Source: Bacteroidales bacterium (GTDB lineage Bacteria; Bacteroidota; Bacteroidia; Bacteroidales; UBA932). From it: a stretch of 5,594 bases of DNA. Shown here one piece after another: positions 1 through 5,594 of this stretch (position 1 is its first letter; every line of letters begins with the position of its first letter). A program made the position numbers and the translations under genes. The notes under the pieces were generated by a model. That model was not told the DNA's origin, made no database searches, and worked only from the letters and a program-made list of their open reading frames with translations. The stretch covers positions 1 to 5,594 of the forward strand of contig JAGAAD010000093.1 in the NCBI GenBank assembly GCA_017615445.1. Reading direction: 5' to 3'.

Positions 1-94
1 AAGGTGGAACTTCAGGGGCGGGACCTTGTTCGCTAGAAGTCGCGTATTGCAGTTTTTCGCGCAAGGTCCCCGGGTTAAAGTTCCACCTTGTGCG
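1..94 (+). repeat. 99-bp palindromic intergenic element, copy 1 (5 bp lost at window edge)
   Basis: This stretch matches the reverse complement of 3822-3915 at 91 of 94 positions with no gaps; the differences are at 51, 61 and 75. Compared with copy 2 it lacks only the first five bases (CGCAC), which lie outside the window. Its right end (78-94) is the inverted complement of its left end, giving terminal inverted repeats of 17 bp in the complete copy. Two inner arms, GGGACCTTGT (20-29) and CAAGGTCCC (62-70), are also inverted relative to each other. There is no open frame of note and no T-tract. It lies 29 bp beyond the stop of the oxidoreductase gene, so it would be in that operon's 3' untranslated RNA. 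It resembles a REP/BIME-like or non-autonomous MITE-like repeat; which of these cannot be told from two copies. Confidence 0.9.
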
Positions 95-123
95 ATTCAC
101 GACCGGTATCTGGCAAAATATGC

Positions 124-2163
124 TTACTGTTTCACCAGCAGCACGGCGTCGGCGAGAGTCCAGCCGGCGGAGGACTCATGCTCTTTGGGATTAATGGTTT
201 CGCGAACCGCATCCGAAAGCGGTATTTCCGTGTCCGGGCCGGAAGTGATTGTTTCCGGGATTGAGAAGGTGGCGGTGAAGAGCTCGCCTTTGCGCAGGCG
301 GACGGAGCAGAGCGGATGCCAGGCGCTGGTAGTCTGGCCGGCGATGCGCACCTCCGAAGCGTCGAAGGCGAAGGTCTGACCTGTGCTGAGGGTTATTTCC
401 GTCCTGGGGTTCACGTTCGGCTGCGGCTGGTGCTGGTAGCTGTAGACCGTGTACGTGCCGGTGGCCGGGATCTCGGCGGAGAAGACCGCGGGCGCGGCGC
501 CGTGTTCGCCGAACAGGCACGAGCGGCCGTAGGAATTGTACAGCCCCCAGCGGTGCCAGCCCGGGATCTCGCCGAGCTGCGGGTCGTCGAGGACTATGTC
601 CGGCGCCGTGCCGTCCTGGAACGGGTCGGTCTGAAGAATCCGCACTATATCGCGATAGTCCACGTCCTGCACGCACGCGAGCCCCTGGTGATGGGCGAGC
701 GAGACTGCGAGGCCGGCTGCCTGGCCGAGGCACATGTAGACGGGCTCCATGCGTATGGAACCATAAGCTATGTGCGAGGCGGAGCAGCAGACGGGCACGA
801 GCAGGTTCGAGCACTGCGCGCGCTTCGGGGTGAGGCTGCGGTATGAAATAGGATACGGCAGGCCGCCGCCGATCTCCACGTTACCTTCGTTTTTCACCAT
901 CCAGCGGCCGTTTTTCTTCACGGCGATTCGCTGGCAGTTGTGCGAGTCCATTGTGTAGGCCGCCATGGCGATGCCGTCCGGCGCCACGCGCCTGTTCTCG
1001 CAGTCGTCCTGGGTGGCCACATACTCGCCGACCAGGCGCCTGCACTCGCGGATGTAGAGATGCGGCGACCAGTGGTCCGTGTCCGTGTATTCGTCTTTCG
1101 GGAGGCCCCAGCGGCTGATTTCCGAGCGTATGGACTCGGGCACGCGCGGGTCGTTGCCCATGAACCACAGCAGTCCGAGGGTGTAGTCCTTGTGGGCCTG
1201 CACGATTGCCTGGCGCTCTTCCCAGCTGGCTTCCGGGTAGGAGTGGTTCATGCCTATCATGTCCGTGCTGAAGCCGCCGCGGTTGTTCACGTCCGTCTTG
1301 CGGCCGGGCATGATGCTCCAGATGAAATAGTCTTTGAGCCTGGTTTTCTCAGGCTGGGCGGCGATCAGGCGGGCGAGAAGTTCGTAGCGCGCGGGGTCAT
1401 AGCCGGCAGGCTTTTCGATGGGGATGCGGTTCTCCAGGCTGTCCGTCAGGCAGGGGCGGAAGTTGTAGGCCTGGACGAGGCCGTCGCCGGAGCCTGTAGC
1501 TCTCAGGCTGGCGTCGCTCACGCCCCAGAGCAGGCCGCTTTCCGGCCGGCCGGGCTGCACGAACGGATCCACTCCGTCCGGGAACTGATGCCCCTGGAGC
1601 ATCTGCACTCCGTTCCACGTCTCGCCGTATTCTTCGTTGCTCTCGCGGCCTACCCGGTACTCCACTCCCGCGGCGGCCATCAGGTCGCCTTCGTAGGAGC
1701 AGTCGATGAACCAGGGGGCGACGAAGCTCAGGGTGTCCGCGCCGTTCGCGACCCGGATGCCGCTGATTCTTGTGCCGTCCATGGCGGCATCCACCAGGTG
1801 ATAGTTTTTGATCGCCTTGATGCGGGGGTGGTCCAGATAGCCTTCGAACACCTCCAACGCGGCGCTGGGTTCGAAAATCCAGTTTTCCAGATTGCCGTAG
1901 TGTGCGCCCAGCCTGCGGTAGAACTGCAGGGCCAGGCCCTTCACCACCTGTTTGTTGCCTATGTCCGTCTGGCCGATCCCGCCGGCTGTGAGCGCGCCGA
2001 AGCGGCAGGTCGGCTCGATGAGCACGACATCGAGCCCCTCCTGCGCCGCTGAATAAGCGGCCATGACGCCGGCGGCCGAGCCACCGTAGACTATCAAATC
2101 AGGCTGATGTGAGCAGGCAGTCAGCGCCAGGGCGCCGAGCAACAAAAGATGGAGTTTTCTCAT
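124..2163 (-). CDS. Lipoprotein FAD-dependent oxidoreductase with C-terminal golvesin/xanthan-lyase-like domain
   Basis: This 679-residue protein is a predicted envelope lipoprotein: a short signal peptide ends in the lipobox LTAC, with Cys17 as the lipidated residue. A Rossmann dinucleotide-binding fold follows directly, with a GGSAAG loop at 27-32 and Glu50 ending the second strand, where it would bind the FAD ribose. The family block FIDCSYEGDLMAAAGVEYR (152-170) and the C-terminal FAD-contact block SHIAYGSIRMEPVY (463-476) with LGQAAGLA (479-486) are typical of the FAD_oxidored family. Residues about 525-679 look like the beta-sandwich seen in golvesin and xanthan-lyase-type proteins (GTYTVYSY at 569-576, DAVLLVK near the end), probably a carbohydrate or surface-binding module. 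The substrate is unknown. The start codon overlaps the serpin stop (ATGA), so translation is probably coupled. No terminator is seen after the TAA stop; copy 1 of the 99-bp element lies there instead. Family sure, reaction unknown. Confidence 0.9.
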   Translation of the reverse strand: MRKLHLLLLGALALTACSHQPDLIVYGGSAAGVMAAYSAAQEGLDVVLIEPTCRFGALTAGGIGQTDIGNKQVVKGLALQFYRRLGAHYGNLENWIFEPSAALEVFEGYLDHPRIKAIKNYHLVDAAMDGTRISGIRVANGADTLSFVAPWFIDCSYEGDLMAAAGVEYRVGRESNEEYGETWNGVQMLQGHQFPDGVDPFVQPGRPESGLLWGVSDASLRATGSGDGLVQAYNFRPCLTDSLENRIPIEKPAGYDPARYELLARLIAAQPEKTRLKDYFIWSIMPGRKTDVNNRGGFSTDMIGMNHSYPEASWEERQAIVQAHKDYTLGLLWFMGNDPRVPESIRSEISRWGLPKDEYTDTDHWSPHLYIRECRRLVGEYVATQDDCENRRVAPDGIAMAAYTMDSHNCQRIAVKKNGRWMVKNEGNVEIGGGLPYPISYRSLTPKRAQCSNLLVPVCCSASHIAYGSIRMEPVYMCLGQAAGLAVSLAHHQGLACVQDVDYRDIVRILQTDPFQDGTAPDIVLDDPQLGEIPGWHRWGLYNSYGRSCLFGEHGAAPAVFSAEIPATGTYTVYSYQHQPQPNVNPRTEITLSTGQTFAFDASEVRIAGQTTSAWHPLCSVRLRKGELFTATFSIPETITSGPDTEIPLSDAVRETINPKEHESSAGWTLADAVLLVKQ

Positions 2164-3371
2164 TTCACTTTCTGTCCGAGGAACAAAATGGTGCCCGATT
2201 CGCGTTCGCGGATGACGAACAGGAACGGGCGGTCTGCTATGAAGTTTTTGTAAGGCAGTTCGTAGCCGGGGCCGACGCTTGTCACGCGCATGGAAATGAC
2301 GGTGACGGCAGCGGCTTCAGTGCCGTTTTTGTCGAGGTCTATGTAGGTCTTCTGAAGCACCTTGTCTATCATCAGCGGGACATCCGAAATCGGACCGAAC
2401 TGGGCAGCCGAAGAGAAGGCTCTGCGAATTCCCATCGCCGCGAGAATTCCCTCCAGATTGATGGTCGATTCGATCTTGAATTCGGGCATTTTGAAATTGA
2501 CCCGGTCGAAGTCGAGTTTCTTCGCCAAAGAGTCGAAACGGGCCTGGCTCATCGCCGACGCCTTCGCGAATCCGGCCTTCGGAAGGATTATGTCGAACAC
2601 GAAGCGGCCGCGCTTGCCGTAGGGCAGCTCAACCATTTGAAAATCAGCGTCTTCGGCATATTTCATCATACCCTTTTTGGGGAGGAATTTCACGTCTTTT
2701 TTCCGGCCGTCGATGGTGTTGAATTCGCCGTCCATGGTCCACTCGAACTGCTCGCTCCAGGAGGCCTTGAAATACACGGCATTCACCAGCGCCATCTTCC
2801 ATCCGAGCGTCCGCTCCACCACCTTGCAGATCTTGCCGTGGGTTTTCTCGCAGCACCATGAATTGATGGCTCCCGGCGCGGCCGGCGAGTCGAAATCCAC
2901 GGAGCCGATTTCGGCGCCGAAGTGCTTGCGCGCACCCTGCTTGAATGCCGGTTTCACGGGGAAGTTTTCGTGGACCCAGATCGAGTTCGCGATCTCCATC
3001 ATGACCGAAGTGTCCGCCGCCTCCAGATTCCCGGACAACGACTCGAAATACTCATACAGAGCCTGAAGGTCCATGTCCCCAAGCCCCATAGTCCGGACCA
3101 TCTGATCGTAGGTCTCGCCTTCGGCGCCTGATGCCACCATGCCCAGCGCGAGCGACAGACTCAGGGGAGACACGAATGTGTTCTCGTCCTCAGCCACAAG
3201 GCCGAACAGGTTGAAGACATAGTCTTCTGCCGGCACTGCGGCCTTGGTCTGGATTGTCTTAATCTCGATATTATTGGATTTGGGAGCCTTATCGCTCTTC
3301 GCCTTGCGTGAAGCGCAGCAGGAGCAGAGCAGCGCACTGAGCGCCACGAAAATGATTATAATTTTCTTCAT
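2160..3371 (-). CDS. Serpin-family serine protease inhibitor, lipoprotein
   Basis: This 403-residue protein is a secreted serpin, a suicide inhibitor that traps a protease after cleavage of its reactive-centre loop. Residues 1-18 form a signal peptide with a lipobox-like LCSC (Cys18, or Cys19), so it should be anchored in a membrane. Serpin signatures appear in order: VSPLSLSLALGMVASGAEG (67-85), the INSWCCEKTHGKI segment (169-181), NAVYFKASW (197-205), KMPEFKIES (294-302), the loop hinge GTEAAAVT (350-357) and the C-terminal FLG (398-400). The small-residue hinge is what inhibitory serpins need, so it is probably active. Counting from the hinge puts the P1-P1' bond at Thr364-Ser365. An upstream in-frame ATG at 3389 was rejected: it would put five residues before MKKIII and overlaps the likely -7 box. 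The serpin is the first gene of an operon with the oxidoreductase. Family assignment is firm; the target protease is unknown, though some gut-bacterial serpins inhibit elastase-like enzymes. Confidence 0.95.
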   Translation of the reverse strand: MKKIIIIFVALSALLCSCCASRKAKSDKAPKSNNIEIKTIQTKAAVPAEDYVFNLFGLVAEDENTFVSPLSLSLALGMVASGAEGETYDQMVRTMGLGDMDLQALYEYFESLSGNLEAADTSVMMEIANSIWVHENFPVKPAFKQGARKHFGAEIGSVDFDSPAAPGAINSWCCEKTHGKICKVVERTLGWKMALVNAVYFKASWSEQFEWTMDGEFNTIDGRKKDVKFLPKKGMMKYAEDADFQMVELPYGKRGRFVFDIILPKAGFAKASAMSQARFDSLAKKLDFDRVNFKMPEFKIESTINLEGILAAMGIRRAFSSAAQFGPISDVPLMIDKVLQKTYIDLDKNGTEAAAVTVISMRVTSVGPGYELPYKNFIADRPFLFVIRERESGTILFLGQKVK

Positions 3372-3383
3372 ACTTGACGCAAG

Positions 3384-3394
3384 ATACAAAATAA
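3384..3394 (-). promoter_or_regulatory. Possible -7 box for the serpin operon
   Basis: On the minus strand, 3394 to 3387 reads TTATTTTG, one base off the Bacteroidota TAnnTTTG box. A T-rich run about 17-18 bp upstream (near 3412-3417) is a weak candidate for the -33 element. If used, the leader would be only about 10 nt, which is short. The call is tentative. Confidence 0.3.
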
Positions 3395-3399
3395 ATGCC

Positions 3400-3407
3400 T
3401 ACCTTTA
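3400..3407 (+). promoter_or_regulatory. Possible -7 box for the 110-residue gene
   Basis: TACCTTTA is one base off TAnnTTTG. A CTTG at 3373-3376 could be the -33 element, but the 23-bp spacer is slightly long. Transcription would start near 3412, giving a leader of about 25 nt before the ATG. It lies within 6 bp of the opposing serpin -7 candidate, so the two promoters would overlap. Confidence 0.35.
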
Positions 3408-3436
3408 TACTGAAAAACCTCTAAACCATTTTTATT

Positions 3437-3769
3437 ATGACCCAGCCAAAGAAAGCAAAAGGATATGTCGTGGAATTGTTCCTCGCACATCAGGATAAGC
3501 TCGATTCCCATTTATACAAGACTTACGAAGACGCTCTGCAGGTCCTGGGGTCGGACCCGGAAGCAGGAAGAATCTATGAGGTCCACAGCAAGCACAGCAA
3601 CGGACCTGATGTAGACGGTTACACCTACATGTGGGCAGACGGCCACATCTCCTCACACATTTACAAGGAGGAGATGGACGCAGACGAAGCCCGCACCAAG
3701 TATCTGTTCGAACACCCGTACCACAAAGATCCGGGCAAAGTCATCGCACTGAAAATAGTGGCGAAATAA
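3437..3769 (+). CDS. Small hypothetical protein, His/Tyr-rich
   Basis: I do not recognise the family of this 110-residue protein. It has no signal peptide or membrane segment, so it is probably cytoplasmic. It is rich in His (8) and Tyr (9), with His in pairs three or four residues apart (50/53, 70/74, 93/96). It looks like a small alpha/beta domain: a strand-like GYVVELFLA (9-17), a helix-like stretch around 28-38, GYTYMWADG (61-69), and a closing strand KVIALKIVA (101-109). It has no cysteines. It is likely real because codon use is ordinary, a promoter-like box precedes it, a strong terminator lies 18 bp after the TAA stop, and it fills the space between divergent genes. No Shine-Dalgarno is visible; the leader is A/T-rich, as is common in Bacteroidota. 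It is divergent from the serpin and so not in that operon. Confidence 0.8.
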   Translation: MTQPKKAKGYVVELFLAHQDKLDSHLYKTYEDALQVLGSDPEAGRIYEVHSKHSNGPDVDGYTYMWADGHISSHIYKEEMDADEARTKYLFEHPYHKDPGKVIALKIVAK

Positions 3770-3787
3770 TCCTGACCTTCAGGAATG

Positions 3788-3818
3788 AAAAACCCAGGCT
3801 CACCGGCCTGGGTTTTTT
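3788..3818. terminator. Bidirectional intrinsic terminator
   Basis: CCCAGGC (3793-3799) pairs perfectly with GCCTGGG (3806-3812) around a 6-nt loop. The stem is flanked by A5 on the left and T6 on the right, so the hairpin has a U-tract in both directions. It would end the small plus-strand gene, 18 bp after its stop, and also the minus-strand glnA message about 110 nt past its stop, after copy 2 of the 99-bp element. Confidence 0.9.
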
Positions 3819-3821
3819 CAG

Positions 3822-3920
3822 CGCACAAGGTGGAACTTTACCCCGGGGACCTTGTGCGAAAAACCGCAATACGCGACTTCTAGCGAACAAGGTCCCGCCC
3901 CTGAAGTTCCACCTTGTGCG
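3822..3920 (-). repeat. 99-bp palindromic intergenic element, copy 2 (complete)
   Basis: This complete copy is inverted relative to copy 1. It begins CGCACAAGGTGGAACTT (3822-3838) and ends with the exact inverted complement (3904-3920), giving 17-bp perfect terminal repeats, 18 bp if bases 3821 and 3921 are counted. Inside are GGGGACCTTGTGCG (3845-3858) and GCGAACAAGGTCCC (3883-3896), also inverted. The motif CGCACAAGGT or its one-base variant therefore occurs four times in alternating orientation. A central stretch of about 24 bp (3859-3882) separates the halves. There is no coding content and no obvious target-site duplication in the flanks. It lies between the terminator and the glnA stop, so it is transcribed in the glnA 3' untranslated region. 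Confidence 0.92.
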
Positions 3921-3927
3921 CCAGACA

Positions 3928-5436
3928 CTATCCGCAGTAGAAGAACTTATCCACGTATTCCTTCATCAGGGCAGGGTCTGCATCCACGCGGGAGTGCAGA
4001 TCGGCGTCGTCGAAGGAGCGGAGCGTGCGGAGGACGCCGTCTATCATGCGGGGCGCGAAGACTCCGCAGGACTCGTAGATCTGCCGGACCTTCTCCAGGC
4101 AGTCGGCGGATGCGGCGCAGCTGGCCGGCAGGGCCTCGAGTCCTGCGAGCACCTTCGCGCCCTCCGCTTTGTGGATGTCCAGCGCCACATATTTCTCGTC
4201 CGCGAGCGCCAGCGCGGTCTTCGGGTCGAGCTCGAGGCCATAGCGGCACGCCACGCAGAGCGCGGCCATCAGCTGGTAGATGTCCGCCGAGCCGTCCGGG
4301 CTGCGCATCTCCACCGTCTGCTTGAGCGATTCGGCCGCCGCGTCCGTTTCCAGCGGATTCGCCAGGGCGGCGAGGCTGTGCTGACTCCTCCAGCCGAGCG
4401 GCACACGCACGAGCGCCGAACGGTTGCAGTCGCCCCAGCACACGTTGGTCGGCGCTTCCTGATGCGGCACAAGGCGGAAGAAGGACGTCGGATTCTTGTT
4501 GCCGAAGGCCGTGATGCTCGGGGCGAGCACCATCATGCCGGCGATCGCGCGCCTGGCCACCTCTGAAATCTCGCCGCCCTCGGTCATGCAATTCCGGCCG
4601 TCGTTCATTATGCGCATGTGGATGTGCATGCCGCTGCCGGCTTCGCCCACTATGATCTTCGGGGCGAAGGTGACCTCCAGGCTCCACTGGTATGCCAGAT
4701 TGCGGATGACCCACTTCGCGAGCAGGATCTGGTCCGCGGCCGACTCCACGGGATCCGGCAGGAACTCGATCTCGTTCTGCTCGTAGAGCTTGCCGTCCAT
4801 GGTGAAGGTCCCCACCTCCGAATGCCCGTACTTGATGTGCCCGCCGGTCTGCGCGATCAGCTCCATGCACTTGCGGCGGAAGTCGTTGAATTTCGCGAAC
4901 GGCTCGGTCTCGTGGTAGCCTTTCTGCTCGATTCCGGGATAGAGCGGCTCGTCCGGCGCGATGACATAGTACTCGAGCTCCGCCATGGCCTCGAAGGTGA
5001 AGCCGGTGCTGGCGAAGAAGGCCTCCTCGGCCCGGGCGAGAGTCTGCGCGGGATCGCACTCGAACGGCTGGCCGTCCTTGTCGAAGAACGAGCATAGCAT
5101 CACGAGGGTCGGGATCTCCTGGAACGGATCCACGAAAGCCGTGCGGTAGCGCGGGACCACATACAGGTCGCTGCTGCCGGGCTCCACGAACGAGGGGAAC
5201 AGGCTCGAGCCGTCTACCCTCTCCCCTTCCGAGAGGATCGTCTCCAGGTACTCCAGGTCGTTTATGACGAAGTTCAGGGTCTTCACCCTGCCGTCCTCGG
5301 CCGGATACATGAAGTCGACCATCCTGATGCCGTGTTCGACCACGAAATTGATTATGTCTGCCTTGGTGAAATTCTCCGGAGTTTTACGGAGTGCGGCCAC
5401 AACCGCATTGGGATTCAAAGCTATCTTTTTGTCCAT
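3928..5436 (-). CDS. glnA: Glutamine synthetase, type I-like
   Basis: This cytoplasmic enzyme of 502 residues makes glutamine from glutamate, ammonia and ATP, the main route of ammonium assimilation. The beta-grasp part carries VDGSS (74-78), matching the Asp50 loop. Metal and substrate residues follow in family order: Glu153 and Glu155 (AELEYY), Glu207 (HSEVG), Glu222 (EQNEIEF), His271 (GSGMHIHM), Arg321 and Glu327 (RLVPHQEAP), Arg339 and Arg344 (NRSALVRVP), and Glu377 and Arg379 (VEMRSPD). All six metal ligands seem present, so it should be active. Spacing differs from the enterobacterial enzyme: about 7 extra residues lie between the two metal glutamates at 207 and 222, and about 20 between Arg344 and Glu377. 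The NLYDLPPEE adenylylation motif is absent, so control by adenylylation is unlikely. It is monocistronic, with a -7 box 41 bp upstream and the terminator at 3788-3818. The symbol is by family; subtype is not certain. Confidence 0.95.
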   Translation of the reverse strand: MDKKIALNPNAVVAALRKTPENFTKADIINFVVEHGIRMVDFMYPAEDGRVKTLNFVINDLEYLETILSEGERVDGSSLFPSFVEPGSSDLYVVPRYRTAFVDPFQEIPTLVMLCSFFDKDGQPFECDPAQTLARAEEAFFASTGFTFEAMAELEYYVIAPDEPLYPGIEQKGYHETEPFAKFNDFRRKCMELIAQTGGHIKYGHSEVGTFTMDGKLYEQNEIEFLPDPVESAADQILLAKWVIRNLAYQWSLEVTFAPKIIVGEAGSGMHIHMRIMNDGRNCMTEGGEISEVARRAIAGMMVLAPSITAFGNKNPTSFFRLVPHQEAPTNVCWGDCNRSALVRVPLGWRSQHSLAALANPLETDAAAESLKQTVEMRSPDGSADIYQLMAALCVACRYGLELDPKTALALADEKYVALDIHKAEGAKVLAGLEALPASCAASADCLEKVRQIYESCGVFAPRMIDGVLRTLRSFDDADLHSRVDADPALMKEYVDKFFYCG

Positions 5437-5476
5437 TATACTAGTCTTAGTGTGTGCCCTTTCCGGGGCGGGGATA

Positions 5477-5484
5477 CAAAGTTA
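5477..5484 (-). promoter_or_regulatory. glnA promoter -7 box
   Basis: On the minus strand, 5484 to 5477 reads TAACTTTG, an exact match to TAnnTTTG. Transcription would start near 5471-5474, leaving a leader of about 35 nt. The -33 element is weak (a TTTTCG at 5512-5507, spacer about 22 bp), which may mean an activator or an alternative sigma factor is needed. Confidence 0.65.
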
Positions 5485-5493
5485 GCGAAAATA

Positions 5494-5524
5494 TTTGCAG
5501 TCTTCGCGAAAAGATGTATCTTTG
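5494..5524 (+). promoter_or_regulatory. tRNA gene promoter (TTTG / TATCTTTG)
   Basis: TTTG (5494-5497) and TATCTTTG (5517-5524) are both exact matches to the Bacteroidota housekeeping consensus, with an ideal 19-bp spacer. Transcription would start near 5530, about 45 nt before the tRNA. The box lies within 50 bp of the opposed glnA promoter. Confidence 0.8.
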
Positions 5525-5574
5525 CAGTCCATTTTCAGGTCTGGCCCGGGCCGACAAACCTGACACGGACCTTT

Positions 5575-5594
5575 GGAGAGATGTCAGAGTGGTC
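5575..5594 (+). tRNA. tRNA-Ser, 5' part only (runs off the window)
   Basis: The last 20 bases begin with a seven-base acceptor strand GGAGAGA, then T8, G9 and the start of a D arm (TCAGAGTGGTC). This opening is typical of bacterial tRNA-Ser. The anticodon lies outside the window, so the identity is by similarity of the 5' end only; tRNA-Leu is the main alternative. The strong promoter directly upstream supports a stable-RNA gene. Confidence 0.8.

Noticed and set aside
1..94. Copy 1 of the element as an intrinsic terminator for the serpin operon
   Set aside because: It can form hairpins, but there is no T-tract on the minus strand after them inside the window.
26..379. Plus-strand open frame of 117 codons starting in copy 1 of the repeat
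   Set aside because: It begins in the noncoding repeat and is antisense to the oxidoreductase C-terminus; no domain is seen.
940..2052. Plus-strand open frame of 370 codons opposite the oxidoreductase gene
   Set aside because: It is antisense to a gene with clear FAD-family motifs, and its translation is rich in Arg, Ala, Val and His with no recognisable domain, as expected from GC-rich codon bias on the other strand.
2109..2861. Plus-strand open frame of 250 codons opposite the serpin
   Set aside because: It is antisense to a well-supported serpin, with biased composition and no motif.
3372..3389. Upstream in-frame ATG of the serpin at 3389
   Set aside because: It would add six residues before the signal peptide and overlaps the candidate -7 box; MKKIII at 3371 is a typical lipoprotein start.
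3822..3920. CRISPR-like array from the four repeated 10-bp arms
   Set aside because: The arms alternate in orientation, have unequal spacing and no unique spacers of constant length; they form a palindromic element instead.
3631..4566. Plus-strand open frame of 311 codons from the small gene across the terminator and repeat into glnA
   Set aside because: It runs through an intrinsic terminator and a palindromic repeat and is antisense to glnA.
3947..5095. Minus-strand open frame of 382 codons inside glnA in another frame
   Set aside because: Its product is dominated by Arg, Gly and Pro with no motif, while the glnA frame holds every catalytic motif. It is a frame shadow.

Overview
The window reads as Bacteroidota chromosome, probably a GC-rich member of the Bacteroidales. 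The evidence is Bacteroidota-type promoter boxes (TTTG, then about 19 bp, then TAnnTTTG), no Shine-Dalgarno sequence before the leading genes, two short-signal lipoproteins, and a family of FAD oxidoreductase with a golvesin/xanthan-lyase-like tail that is common in that phylum. The genus cannot be fixed from the sequence alone.

Layout, left to right. Bases 1-94 hold one copy of a 99-bp, nearly palindromic intergenic element, cut by the window edge so that 5 bp are missing. Bases 124-3371 hold a two-gene minus-strand operon: a lipoprotein serpin (3371 to 2160), then a lipoprotein FAD-dependent oxidoreductase (2163 to 124). The two are joined by an ATGA stop/start overlap. A small 110-residue gene of unknown function (3437-3769) is read the other way from the same 65-bp spacer and ends at a strong bidirectional terminator (3788-3818). 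A second, complete copy of the 99-bp element (3822-3920) follows in inverted orientation, differing at 3 of 94 comparable positions. It sits 7 bp beyond the stop codon of a minus-strand glutamine synthetase gene (5436 to 3928). The right edge holds a compact divergent promoter region and the first 20 nt of a plus-strand tRNA gene, most likely tRNA-Ser.

How the genes may work together. The serpin and the oxidoreductase should both be lipid-anchored in the cell envelope and made from one message. The serpin would protect the cell or its surface proteins from host or competitor proteases, while the partner's redox substrate is unknown. Glutamine synthetase is housekeeping nitrogen assimilation and shares only the neighbourhood. 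The most interesting items are the paired 99-bp elements, which contain four 10-bp arms able to fold in two alternative ways and which bracket the serpin operon and the small gene as inverted repeats, and the coupling of a serpin to an FAD oxidoreductase. I did not find a clearly new multi-gene system.
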